From JAOUEE01 sp051011595 (GTDB lineage Bacteria; Actinomycetota; Acidimicrobiia; Acidimicrobiales; SHLQ01): a stretch of 19,431 nt of DNA. Below the pieces are notes generated by a model. That model saw only the letters and a list, made by a program, of their open reading frames with translations. It was not told the DNA's origin and searched no databases. The stretch covers positions 1-19,431 of the forward strand of contig JBPCTQ010000223.1 in the NCBI GenBank assembly GCA_051011595.1, read 5' to 3'. The translations under genes were made by a program, and so were the position numbers. Shown here piece by piece: positions 1 through 6,799 of the stretch (position 1 is its first letter; every line of letters starts with the position of its first letter).

Positions 1-181
1 GGGCGTAGAAGTTCTGCACGCCGATGGGCGAGAACAGGAACAGGTAGGTGGTGTCGGGGGCGGTGACGGCGAACGTGTCACCCAGGTCGGCCCGTGCGCC
101 GGCCAGGGCCGCGACCGGATCGGTGACGGGGGCGTCCCACGGCATCGGCGTCGACGCACTCGGCGGGGTGGGCTCGATCAC
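1..181 (-). CDS. Cytochrome P450-like protein, N-terminal fragment (runs off left edge)
   Basis: Reading the minus strand from a GTG at 181 gives 60 residues with no stop to the window edge. They include a proline-rich start, then GDTFAVTAPDTTYLFLFSP and IGVQNFYA. The pattern of a 'GDTF' strand followed by a short 'YLFLFSP.GV..FY' segment is what I associate with the N-terminal beta region of actinobacterial cytochromes P450. The I-helix and heme-binding Cys would lie outside the window, so the call rests on the N-terminus alone. An internal ATG 15 codons in (MPWDAPVTDP) is an alternative start. The gene is divergent from the SRPBCC gene at 230, and only 48 bases separate them. A -10-like TACATT on the minus strand, just upstream of the GTG, would give a leaderless or nearly leaderless transcript. 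A second, complete P450 lies at 1866-3152. Confidence 0.55.
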   Translation of the reverse strand, partial: MIEPTPPSASTPMPWDAPVTDPVAALAGARADLGDTFAVTAPDTTYLFLFSPIGVQNFYA

Positions 182-188
182 GGACCGA

Positions 189-197
189 ATGTACGAT
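189..197. promoter_or_regulatory. Overlapping divergent -10-like hexamers
   Basis: In the 48-base gap between the divergent genes, the plus strand has TACGAT (192-197) and the minus strand has TACATT (complement of 189-194). Both fit the TAnnnT consensus of actinobacterial housekeeping -10 elements. The plus-strand copy would start RNA about 25 bases upstream of the ATG at 230. The minus-strand copy would start it almost at the GTG at 181. No convincing -35 is present for either, and short hexamers occur by chance. Confidence 0.25.
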
Positions 198-229
198 CCC
201 CGGCGACGAACGGGCCAGAGGAGCCGACG

Positions 230-676
230 ATGACCGACGTGACTGCCGAGCAGACCATCGCTGCCCCGGCCGCTGATGTCTGGGCGGTCCTGGGCGACGA
301 GTTCGACCGTCTGCACGAGTGGTTCGACGGGGCGTCGGACACCGAGCTCGAGACCGTCCCCCCCATCGGGATGGGAGCGGTCAGGATCGTGAAGAACGGA
401 CCGGTGAAGATCCGCGAAGAAGTGGTGACCTGGGATCCGCCTCATCGGCTGAGCTACTCCATCGAGGGGCTCGGGCCGGGAGCCTCCGACATTCGTTCGG
501 ACTGGGTGCTGCACGCCCGCCCCGACGGCAGCACCGTGGCCCAGGTGAAGACCAGTTGGGACATGCGGGGCGGAGCGCTGGGGAAGGTCTTCCGCCCGCT
601 CTACGCCCAACTGCTGGCGCGGGCCGGAGACAAACTGACCACCGGGTTGAAGGCGGCAGTCGAGACCGGTGGTTGA
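230..676 (+). CDS. SRPBCC / polyketide cyclase-dehydrase-like protein
   Basis: A 148-residue protein of the length of a single SRPBCC (START/Bet v 1-like) domain, which forms a hydrophobic ligand pocket. It opens with the typical first strand (TVEQ-like 'DVTAEQTIAAPAADVWAVLGD'-type order: beta strand, then the P-A-x-x-V-W helix). The middle has 'VKIREEVVTWDPPHRLSYSI', matching the family's 'E.v...d.p..l.y.i' strand pair. The C-terminus is a long helix ('YAQLLARAGDKLTTGLKAA'). No signal peptide or catalytic signature is visible. The ATG has a good GAGGAG ribosome site six bases upstream. The gene is divergent from a P450-like gene and six bases from the membrane protein downstream, so the latter two are probably co-transcribed. 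The ligand is unknown; these proteins range from lipid or polyketide binding to stress roles. Confidence 0.8.
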   Translation: MTDVTAEQTIAAPAADVWAVLGDEFDRLHEWFDGASDTELETVPPIGMGAVRIVKNGPVKIREEVVTWDPPHRLSYSIEGLGPGASDIRSDWVLHARPDGSTVAQVKTSWDMRGGALGKVFRPLYAQLLARAGDKLTTGLKAAVETGG

Positions 677-682
677 GCGGGG

Positions 683-1753
683 GTGAGCCCCGACCCGGGC
701 CCGGGTGGTGAGGGGAGCGAGGTCGATGATGCCCGCGAGCTGGCGGCGCGTCTCGAGGATGGCCGGCACGGTGTGGTCGCCGGCACGGCGGAAGCGGTCG
801 AACAGCCAAGCTGGCTGGATCGGTGGCAGAAGCTTCTGGCTCGGCGGCTGGGCGAGCTGCAACGGCGGGTCCCAGTCGTCGATACCTGCATGCGGGTGTT
901 CGAACGCGACCGCGACGCGGCGGGCACGTTGCTCGGGAGCGCTCTCGCGCTGCGGCTCTTTCTCTTCTTCGTCCCGTTGGTGTTGCTCACCGTCGGCATC
1001 TTCGGGGTGATCGGCGACCGGGTCGACATCGCGTCACTGTCGGAGTCGATCGAGGTAGAGGGATCGGCGGCCCAGGAGCTCGATGCCGCCTTCGATCAGG
1101 ATCCCGTCAGTGCCTGGCTGGCCGTGCTGGCCGGTGTGGTGGGTATCGCTTGGACGGGGCGTTCGTTGACCCGAGCCTTGGTGTTGTCGAGTGCGTTGTC
1201 GTGGCGGCTCGGGGGCAAACACAAGACTCCCCTCCGGGTGGTGGGTGTTGTCGTCGGCCTCACCATCGGTATGGCGCTGATCTGGGTCATCGCGAACTTC
1301 ATCCGTCAGCGGTTGGGAATCGCCGCCGCCTCTTTGTCGTTTGTGGCCATCGTCGCGGTGTACGCGGTGCTGTGGCCGGTGCTGTTCCTGGCCCTGCCCC
1401 GGAACACCCGTGATCCAGGTGCCACCCTCCCGGGTGCGTTCCTGATTGCCCTCCTGCTGGCCGGTATGCAGGCCTTCAGTCAGCTCTTTCTGCCCGATGT
1501 GATCGATGACGCAACCTCGATCTACGGCTTCGCGGCGGCGTCGGTGACCATCCTCGGTTGGTTCTTCGTGTTGGGTCGCGGACTGGCCGGCGCCTTCGCC
1601 CTCAATGCCGTTGTCTATGAGCAGCACGGGAGTCTGTCGGGGTTCGTGTTCGCGCTTCCGGTATTGCGCTTGATTCCGCAGCGGTGGGCGGCGTTCGCCC
1701 GCTTCTTCGACCTGCAACCTGGCGAATCTCGATCGGACCGGCCAGAGGGGTGA
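683..1753 (+). CDS. YihY/BrkB-family (UPF0761) inner-membrane protein
   Basis: A 356-residue multi-pass membrane protein. After a hydrophilic N-terminus of about 70 residues, it has some six hydrophobic segments near residues 79-108, 145-170, 185-205, 210-238, 248-268 and 276-305. The conserved-looking pieces are 'RDAAGTLLGSALALRLF' at the first segment, 'GIAWTGRSLTRAL' in the second, 'LPGAFLIALLLAG' and 'SIYGFAAASVTILGW'. These match the YihY/virulence-factor-BrkB family, whose old link to RNase BN is no longer accepted. Its role is not firmly known. The GTG start at 683 is six bases after the SRPBCC stop, with no clear ribosome site, which points to translational coupling. A later start is possible because the N-terminal part is poorly conserved. 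A strong hairpin begins at its stop codon. Confidence 0.85.
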   Translation: MSPDPGPGGEGSEVDDARELAARLEDGRHGVVAGTAEAVEQPSWLDRWQKLLARRLGELQRRVPVVDTCMRVFERDRDAAGTLLGSALALRLFLFFVPLVLLTVGIFGVIGDRVDIASLSESIEVEGSAAQELDAAFDQDPVSAWLAVLAGVVGIAWTGRSLTRALVLSSALSWRLGGKHKTPLRVVGVVVGLTIGMALIWVIANFIRQRLGIAAASLSFVAIVAVYAVLWPVLFLALPRNTRDPGATLPGAFLIALLLAGMQAFSQLFLPDVIDDATSIYGFAAASVTILGWFFVLGRGLAGAFALNAVVYEQHGSLSGFVFALPVLRLIPQRWAAFARFFDLQPGESRSDRPEG

Positions 1754-1773
1754 CGGTGTGGTCTCACCGTCAC
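1750..1773 (+). terminator. Hairpin at the end of the YihY-like gene
   Basis: GTGACGGTG (1750-1758), a six-base loop and CACCGTCAC (1765-1773) form a perfect nine-pair stem. The stem includes the gene's TGA stop. No T-run follows, so this would be an I-shaped, U-less terminator of the kind proposed for actinobacteria, or a 3'-end stabiliser. A function for it is inference. Confidence 0.5.
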
Positions 1774-1865
1774 ACCCGAGGACCCGTCCATGCGACCCGC
1801 CGAGTGTGTCGCGGGCCCTGATCGGGCCGACTACGGTCGGGCCATCACGACAAGGGATTGCCCGC

Positions 1866-3152
1866 ATGGAACCGGACCGATCACTGGCGCTCGACGACAT
1901 TCGCCTCGGTTATCGCGACTTCTGGCAGCTGCCGCTCGAGGTTCGGGAAGGGGCGTTCGAGACGTTGCGCCGCGAACGCCCGATCGCCTTCATGGAAGAG
2001 GACCCGCTCGAGGAGTTCCCCCAATGGCCCGAAGGCCCCGGTTTCTACGCCGTCACCCGCCACGCCGACATCCTCACCGCCAGCAAGGCGCCCGAGCTGT
2101 TCAGCTCGGCCAAGGGCATCACCCTCCAGGACGGCCCCGAGGAGTTCCAGGAGATCGCCAACGAGTTCTTCAACTCGATGATCGGTATGGACGACCCTCG
2201 CCACGCCCGGCTCCGCAAGATCGTGGCCGGTGGGTTCACGCCACGGATGTTGGCCAAGGTGGAGGCCGACGTACAGGCCTCGGCCGATCGCATCATCGAC
2301 CGGATCCGGTCAAAGGGTTCGTGTGACTTCGTCACCGAGGTGGCGGCCCGGCTGCCCCTCGAGATCATCTGCGACATGATGGCGGTGCCGCCCGAGCGCT
2401 ACGACGATGTCTTCGACGCGTCCAACATCATCCTCGGCGGCAACGATCCCGAGTTCGCCCCGCCGGAGGGCACCGACCCCATCGCCCACGGGTTCGGGGC
2501 GGCCATGACCCTGGTGAACATCATGAACGAGACCGTCGAGGCTCGTCGGGGGAAGGAAGGCGACGACCTCACCACCACCATGGTGAACGCCGAGGTCGAC
2601 GGCGAGCGGCTCACCGATGCCGAGATCGCATCGTTCTTCATCTTGTTGTGTGTGGCCGGCAACGAAACCACCCGCAACGCCATTGGATGGGGCCTGCACT
2701 ACCTGAGCGAGCACCCCGACCAGCGCCGGATCTGGCAGAACGACTTCGATGAGGTCGCTCCCACCGCGGTGGAGGAGATCGTGCGGCTCTCGTCACCGGT
2801 GATCTACATGCGCCGTACCGTGACCCGTGACGGGGTGCAGTTGGGTGATGTGGTGCTCAACGAGAACGACAAGATCGGCATGTTCTACTGGTCGGCCAAT
2901 CGCGACGAGGATGTGTTCGACGATCCCTACCGGTTCGATGTGAAGCGTCGTCCCAACGATCAGCTCGGCTTCGGTGGTCCGGGGCCGCATTTCTGCCTGG
3001 GCGCCCACCTGGCCCGGCGCGAGATCACGGTGATGTTCCGCGAACTCTTCGATGTGGTGCCCGACATCGAAGCAACCGGACCGCCGGATCGGTTGTGGAA
3101 CAGCTTCATCAACGGGGTGAAACACCTCCCCTGCGAGTTCAGTCCCGCCTGA
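1866..3152 (+). CDS. Cytochrome P450 (CYP125/124/142-like)
   Basis: A complete, soluble bacterial class I P450 of 428 residues. It would use ferredoxin-delivered electrons and O2 to hydroxylate an organic substrate. The I-helix oxygen-activating motif A-G-N-E-T-T is at residues 264-269. The K-helix ExxR is E304-I-V-R307. The heme loop FGGPGPHFCLG carries the proximal ligand C377. The helix-C 'GMDDPRHARLRKIV' region is also present. The overall wording ('FGGPGPHFCLGAHLARREI', 'ETTRNAI') resembles the CYP125/CYP124/CYP142 group acting on steroids and branched lipids. That subfamily placement is a guess. The ATG at 1866 is chosen because AAGGGA lies eight bases upstream. An in-frame GTG at 1758 would add 36 residues unlike any P450 N-terminus. 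No ferredoxin or reductase gene is adjacent. Its stop codon lies inside a short repeat. Confidence 0.93.
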   Translation: MEPDRSLALDDIRLGYRDFWQLPLEVREGAFETLRRERPIAFMEEDPLEEFPQWPEGPGFYAVTRHADILTASKAPELFSSAKGITLQDGPEEFQEIANEFFNSMIGMDDPRHARLRKIVAGGFTPRMLAKVEADVQASADRIIDRIRSKGSCDFVTEVAARLPLEIICDMMAVPPERYDDVFDASNIILGGNDPEFAPPEGTDPIAHGFGAAMTLVNIMNETVEARRGKEGDDLTTTMVNAEVDGERLTDAEIASFFILLCVAGNETTRNAIGWGLHYLSEHPDQRRIWQNDFDEVAPTAVEEIVRLSSPVIYMRRTVTRDGVQLGDVVLNENDKIGMFYWSANRDEDVFDDPYRFDVKRRPNDQLGFGGPGPHFCLGAHLARREITVMFRELFDVVPDIEATGPPDRLWNSFINGVKHLPCEFSPA

Positions 3153-3230
3153 GCGGCGGGGCGACGGAGTCGCTGGAGCGGGGGATCCCGCCTGAGCGGC
3201 GGAGAGCGGGTGATGCCGCCTGAGCGGCGG
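3145..3230 (+). repeat. Three copies of a 15-base hairpin repeat
   Basis: CCGCCTGAGCGGCGG occurs at 3145-3159, 3188-3202 and 3216-3230. Each copy is an inverted repeat (CCGCC / GGCGG, loop TGAGC). The last two copies share a longer unit, since both continue with GAGAGC, at 28-base spacing. The first copy contains the TGA stop of the P450 gene. Another small inverted repeat, GCGAC-GGA-GTCGC, sits between the first two copies at 3161-3173. It looks like a small cluster of REP-like elements between converging genes. Confidence 0.7.
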
Positions 3231-3252
3231 AGAGCCGGAGGGAAAGCCCGCC

Positions 3253-3291
3253 AAAACGACAAAACCGCCCGACCCCGAAGGGCCGGGCGGT
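3253..3291 (-). terminator. Rho-independent terminator of the liv operon
   Basis: ACCGCCCG...CGGGCGGT (3264-3291) folds into an 11-pair stem with one A/C mismatch and a four-base CGAA loop. On the minus strand it is followed by TTTTGTCGTTTT (complement of 3253-3264), the expected U-rich tail. It lies 18 bases beyond the livK stop. On the plus strand only TTCGTTCG follows, so it would terminate the P450 transcript less well. Confidence 0.88.
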
Positions 3292-3308
3292 TCGTTCGAA
3301 TCGGGTGA

Positions 3309-4706
3309 TCAGCCGCCCAGGGTGTACCCGTCGTTGAGCTCAGAATCGAGCAGCGCCACCTCGGTCAAGAGGTTCGGCGGGTTGTCGGGGTCGAAGACGA
3401 AGATGCGGCTGGCCGAGGTGGGAACCCGGTCCTCGGGCAGGCCGTAGATGTAGTTCTCTGCGGTAAGCCCTTCGGTGTCGACCTCACCGAGCGCCGCCAT
3501 GGCCGCAGCGATGCCCTCCCGAGAGAGGTCGCCCATCTCCACGGCCTTCTCCAGCAGGGCGTGCACCGACAGCTGCTGGTAGTAGCCGCTGAAGAAGAAC
3601 GAGTTGGGCTCGTCGTCGGCGTTGGGTTTGTAGGTCTCGAACCGTTCCAGGAACTTCACCATGCCCGGGGAGCTGGAGTCATTGAAGTCGGGGGCGTCGA
3701 GGGCCACGTAGAACTTCTCGAAGTTCGGTCCGGCCAGCAGGTTGAGGTAGGCCGGGAGCGCACCCAACCAGATGGGGTCGAAGCCCTGGGTGGCGGCTTC
3801 GGTCATCATGGCTGACTGCTCGCGGGGCACCGTGATGGCGTACACCGCTTCGCACCCGGCTTCGTTCAGGGCGGCCACGGTGGCAGCGAAGTCGGTGTCG
3901 TTGCGGTTCATGGTCCGCTTCTCGACCAGCTCGAAGCCCAGTTCGCCGGCGGCGTACTCGAGGCCGTCCAACCCAACCTCGCCGTAGAGGTCGTTGACAC
4001 TCACCACACACTGCACGGTGTCGACCGAACCCAGGCCGGAGTCGTTCACGAACCAGTCGGCGATGTTGATCATCTCGTATTCGTAGGCCGCGCCGTTGGG
4101 CAACAGCACTGCTTCGTTGGCCCATGTGCCGGCCAGCGAGCCGGGTACACCGACGATGTTGTCTTCGTTCAAGAACTCGAGCACGGCCTGGGTGGGTGGT
4201 GTGCTCAGGATCTGGGCGAAGAGGAGCGCGTCGTCCTTGAGTCGCTGGTACTCCTGCACGGCCGCGGCCGGATCATCCTTGGTGTCGCCGACATCGAGCT
4301 GCACCTGATAGCGGCCGCCGACGCCGCCCAATTCCTCATTGACGTAGTCCCAGTAGATCTGCGAACCGGCGGTGAGCGGAACACCCAGGATGGCCAGAGC
4401 ACCCGACTCGTCGGTCAGATAACCGAGGTTGATGGTCTCGCCGTCGAACCCGGGGGCCGGCTCGGGGTCACCGGCCGGTTCGGTTCCGTCGTCAGCCGGT
4501 TCGGTGGTATCGGCCGAATCGTCGCTGCCGTCGTCGGCCGGTTCGGTGGTATCGGCGGAGTCGTCGTCGCCGCTGTCGCCACTGGCCTCGGTGGTTTCGG
4601 TCGAGCCGGTCGAGTCACCGTCGCCATCGTCGCTGCTGCCGCAGGCGGCGGCGACCAGGGCGAACGTCAGTAACAACGCGCCGATCCACCACAGTCTCTT
4701 GGTCAT
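3309..4706 (-). CDS. livK: LIV-type ABC transporter substrate-binding lipoprotein
   Basis: Extracytoplasmic solute-binding protein of 465 residues that delivers ligand to the LivHM permease. The N-terminus is a lipoprotein signal: basic MTKR, a hydrophobic core, then lipobox A-A-A-C with lipidated C22. A flexible Asp/Ser/Thr/Glu-rich linker spans residues 23-88 and includes a 14-residue tandem repeat. From about residue 89 ('INLGYLTDESGALAILGVP') to the end is a Peripla_BP_6 (Leu/Ile/Val-binding) fold, with 'GVPGSLAGTW' and 'DTDFAATVAALNEAGCEAV' typical of it. The ATG at 4706 is chosen because GGAGGG lies eight bases upstream; a start at 4727 would put that site inside the gene. It is the last gene of the transport operon, 54 bases after livM. 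The ligand may be an amino acid, but this family also binds amides, aromatic acids and other compounds. Confidence 0.9.
   Translation of the reverse strand: MTKRLWWIGALLLTFALVAAACGSSDDGDGDSTGSTETTEASGDSGDDDSADTTEPADDGSDDSADTTEPADDGTEPAGDPEPAPGFDGETINLGYLTDESGALAILGVPLTAGSQIYWDYVNEELGGVGGRYQVQLDVGDTKDDPAAAVQEYQRLKDDALLFAQILSTPPTQAVLEFLNEDNIVGVPGSLAGTWANEAVLLPNGAAYEYEMINIADWFVNDSGLGSVDTVQCVVSVNDLYGEVGLDGLEYAAGELGFELVEKRTMNRNDTDFAATVAALNEAGCEAVYAITVPREQSAMMTEAATQGFDPIWLGALPAYLNLLAGPNFEKFYVALDAPDFNDSSSPGMVKFLERFETYKPNADDEPNSFFFSGYYQQLSVHALLEKAVEMGDLSREGIAAAMAALGEVDTEGLTAENYIYGLPEDRVPTSASRIFVFDPDNPPNLLTEVALLDSELNDGYTLGG
4488..4571 (-). repeat. 42-base tandem duplication in the livK linker
   Basis: Two adjacent 42-base units (4488-4529 and 4530-4571) differ at only a few positions. 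They encode two copies of the 14-residue acidic unit D-D-S-A-D-T-T-E-P-A-D-D-G-S. Both lie in the spacer between the lipidated cysteine and the binding domain. Such in-frame minisatellites change linker length between strains. Confidence 0.75.
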
Positions 4707-4726
4707 TTCGTGATCCCTCCGGTCCA

Positions 4727-4742
4727 ACCGACAGCTGTCGGT
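4727..4742. promoter_or_regulatory. 16-base perfect palindrome in the livK leader
   Basis: ACCGACAGCTGTCGGT is a perfect palindrome lying between livM and livK, six bases upstream of the livK ribosome site. As DNA it could be a dimeric-regulator operator. As RNA it folds into a six-pair stem with an AGCT loop. That stem could protect livK mRNA or set its level relative to the permease genes. The sequence does not decide between these. Confidence 0.5.
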
Positions 4743-4757
4743 ATTCGATCGGTGGGG

Positions 4758-4763
4758 ATTCTA
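4758..4763 (-). promoter_or_regulatory. Possible livK internal promoter -10
   Basis: On the minus strand TAGAAT matches five of six bases of TATAAT and overlaps the TAG stop of livM. It would start RNA just before the palindrome at 4727-4742, giving livK a leader of some 40-50 bases. No -35 element is recognisable. Separate or extra expression of the binding protein is common in such operons, which makes this plausible but unproven. Confidence 0.25.
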
Positions 4764-5909
4764 ACGCTGTGCGGGCGTCGGTTCGGGGTCGGGGGTGTCG
4801 TCGTCCGCCGTCACCGCCGTGCCGGTTGCCCGGCCGAACCTCGATCGGAGCTGGTGCCACATGCCGACCAGACCCCGAGGCTGGAACATCAAGAACAGCA
4901 CCAACATCAGGCTGAACAAGATCTCGGCGAACACGGCGTTGCTCATGATCCCGTCCGATGTGGCGGACTCCTTCAGGAGGGGTTCGTCGATGATCGGCAC
5001 GGTGAAGTTGATCTTTTCGCTGAACTCCTCGACCAGTTCGGGGAGCGGACCCAGGAACAACGCTCCCACCAGGGCACCGATGATGGTGCCGACCCCGCCC
5101 ACCACGATCACGGCCACGAAGCGAATGCTGAGCAGCAGCTGGCTCTCGGCCACACCCGGTGTGAGGAACCCCACCCGAACCGCGTCGAGGCCACCGGCCA
5201 GCCCGGCCATGGCGCTGGACAAGGCGAAGACGATCACCTTGTTGCGGGCAACGTGGATGCCGATGACCTCGGCGGCGACGTCGCGATCCCGAATGGCCTG
5301 CAACGCCCGACCGGGCCGGGTGCGGACGATGTTGGCCACCAACAACGTGGCCACGCCGACGATGATCCAGGTCAGGTAGTACAGGCCCTGTTCGGGAGTG
5401 AAGTCCTTGCCCAGGATGCTCAGGTTCTCGAAGTCGACGATGAAGGAGAGCTCGGCGCCGCCGGTGGACTTGCCGTTGAAACCACCACTGAAGCTCTCCC
5501 AGTTCTGCAGCACATGCACGGTGATGAAGATCAGGGCGAGGGTCACCACCACCAGGTAGTTGCCCTTGAAACGCAGGGCGAACGGGCCGATGGCGGCACC
5601 GACCAGACCCGCGGCCAGCATCGAGGCCAGCATCCACAACGGCAGCGGCCAACCCTGGTCGGCCCCGAACCATGCCGCGGTGTACGCGCCGATGAGGATG
5701 AAGGCGGCATGGCCGAGCGAGGCCTGGCCGGTGTAGCCGGTGAGCAGGTTGAGGCCCAGACCGCCCAGAGCGAAGACGCCCGCCGCCACGAAGACCGACA
5801 TCCAGAAGTCGCTGGAGATGAACAGCGGCGTCGCGGCGGCAACGACGATGGCGACGGCCACTCCCACGCGGGCACCCGTGGAGCGCAGAAGACGGAGGTC
5901 GCTCGTCAT
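4761..5909 (-). CDS. livM: LIV-type ABC transporter permease LivM
   Basis: Integral membrane permease of 382 residues that pairs with LivH to form the channel of a branched-chain-amino-acid-type ABC importer. It has many hydrophobic segments. The family's signature 'GLNLLTGYTGQASLGHAAF' is near residues 52-70. The EAA-like cytoplasmic region 'ALQAIRDRDVAAEVIGIHV' couples to the ATPases. Near the C-terminus is 'FVAVIVVGGVGTIIGALVGA', also typical. A hydrophilic tail ends in a Pro/Asp/Thr-rich stretch. The ATG at 5909 overlaps the livH stop in ATGA, and GGGAGG lies ten bases upstream. The same frame stays open far upstream to 6872, but that part antisense-overlaps nothing plausible and is simply the shadow of livH. 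Confidence 0.92.
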   Translation of the reverse strand: MTSDLRLLRSTGARVGVAVAIVVAAATPLFISSDFWMSVFVAAGVFALGGLGLNLLTGYTGQASLGHAAFILIGAYTAAWFGADQGWPLPLWMLASMLAAGLVGAAIGPFALRFKGNYLVVVTLALIFITVHVLQNWESFSGGFNGKSTGGAELSFIVDFENLSILGKDFTPEQGLYYLTWIIVGVATLLVANIVRTRPGRALQAIRDRDVAAEVIGIHVARNKVIVFALSSAMAGLAGGLDAVRVGFLTPGVAESQLLLSIRFVAVIVVGGVGTIIGALVGALFLGPLPELVEEFSEKINFTVPIIDEPLLKESATSDGIMSNAVFAEILFSLMLVLFLMFQPRGLVGMWHQLRSRFGRATGTAVTADDDTPDPEPTPAQR

Positions 5910-6799
5910 ACCCGCTCGACCTCCCGCGTGCCGAACAGGCCGGAGGGCCGGACCAGCAGCACCAGGATGAGCACGATGTAGGGCACCACGGCCGAGAAGT
6001 TGGCGCCCAGCCACTCGTATTCGAGGTATCCCGCAGTGAGCACCTCGGCCACGCCGATGGTGACGCCGCCCACGACTGCGCCGCCGGGAGAGTCGAGACC
6101 ACCCAGAATCATGGCCGGGAAGGCTCGCAGGGCCACGAAACCAATGGCCGGCGTGAGGGCATCGCCGCCTCGGGCCACCAGCATGACCCCGGCGATCACG
6201 GCCACCGCTCCGGCGATGGCCCACGACACCTGGAAGGACCGTGCGACCGAGATGCCCTGGGCGGCGGCGGCCTCTTGGTCGAACGCCGCGGCCTGCATCC
6301 CGATACCGGTGCGGGTGAACTTGAAGAACAGGGCGAAGGCAATGAACACCAGGGCGGCGTAGACAACGGTCCACACGCTGGCGTGGGAGATGGTGATGCC
6401 GCCCACCTCGACCACCTGTCCCAGCCACGGGTTGTCGAATCGCAGTCCGGGGTCGTCCCAGATGATGGGCACCAACTGCTGGAGGAACAACAAGATGCCG
6501 ACGGTGACCAAGATGATGGTGAACGGTGGCTGGTTCATCATGCGACGCAGCACCGTGCGTTCGATCAGCATGGCCACGGCGGCCATGATCAAGATGCTGA
6601 TGAGCACCGAGAGATAGAAGTTGACCTCCCACACGTTGGAGAACTGATAGGCCAGGTAGGTGCCCAACAACACGAATCCGCCCTGGGCGAAGTTGAAGGT
6701 GCCGGTGGCCTTGTAGATGACCACGAAACCCAGGGCGATGAGGGCGTAGATACCGCCGAGGGCAACCCCCGACACGAACAGCTGCAGGAACTTGTCCAT
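5906..6799 (-). CDS. livH: LIV-type ABC transporter permease LivH
   Basis: Integral membrane permease of 297 residues, the usual LivH length. It starts 'MDKFLQLFVSGVALGGIYAL' and continues 'IALGFVVIYKATGTFNFAQG', the strongly conserved LivH opening. About eight hydrophobic segments follow. The coupling region 'TRTGIGMQAAAFDQEAAAAQ' and the late 'LRAFPAMILGGLDSPGGAVV' are family hallmarks. It would form the translocation channel with LivM. The ATG at 6797-6799 overlaps the livG stop by one base (TGATG), and its own TGA overlaps the livM start. Translation of the three genes is therefore likely coupled. Substrate specificity is set mainly by the binding protein. Confidence 0.93.
   Translation of the reverse strand: MDKFLQLFVSGVALGGIYALIALGFVVIYKATGTFNFAQGGFVLLGTYLAYQFSNVWEVNFYLSVLISILIMAAVAMLIERTVLRRMMNQPPFTIILVTVGILLFLQQLVPIIWDDPGLRFDNPWLGQVVEVGGITISHASVWTVVYAALVFIAFALFFKFTRTGIGMQAAAFDQEAAAAQGISVARSFQVSWAIAGAVAVIAGVMLVARGGDALTPAIGFVALRAFPAMILGGLDSPGGAVVGGVTIGVAEVLTAGYLEYEWLGANFSAVVPYIVLILVLLVRPSGLFGTREVERV

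Noticed and set aside
683..1753. Ribonuclease BN
   Set aside because: YihY-family proteins were once given this name in error. The sequence is a multi-pass membrane protein without nuclease motifs.
1834..1843. TACGGT as a promoter for the P450, and nearby CGGGCC repeats
   Set aside because: There is no -35, and GGGCC-type words are too frequent in this GC-rich DNA to be meaningful.
1758..1865. GTG at 1758 as the P450 start
   Set aside because: It would add 36 residues with no P450 character. The GTG lies within the hairpin and has no ribosome site, whereas ATG 1866 has AAGGGA eight bases upstream.
3145..3230. CRISPR-like array
   Set aside because: The repeats are only 15 bases with unequal spacing (43 and 28 bases) and self-complementary. 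The spacers are unlike CRISPR spacers, and no cas gene is present.
4710..5981. Long plus-strand open frame opposite livM and its upstream gap
   Set aside because: It is antisense to a well-supported permease. Its translation is a His/Gln/Asp-rich composition typical of reading GC-rich genes on the wrong strand.
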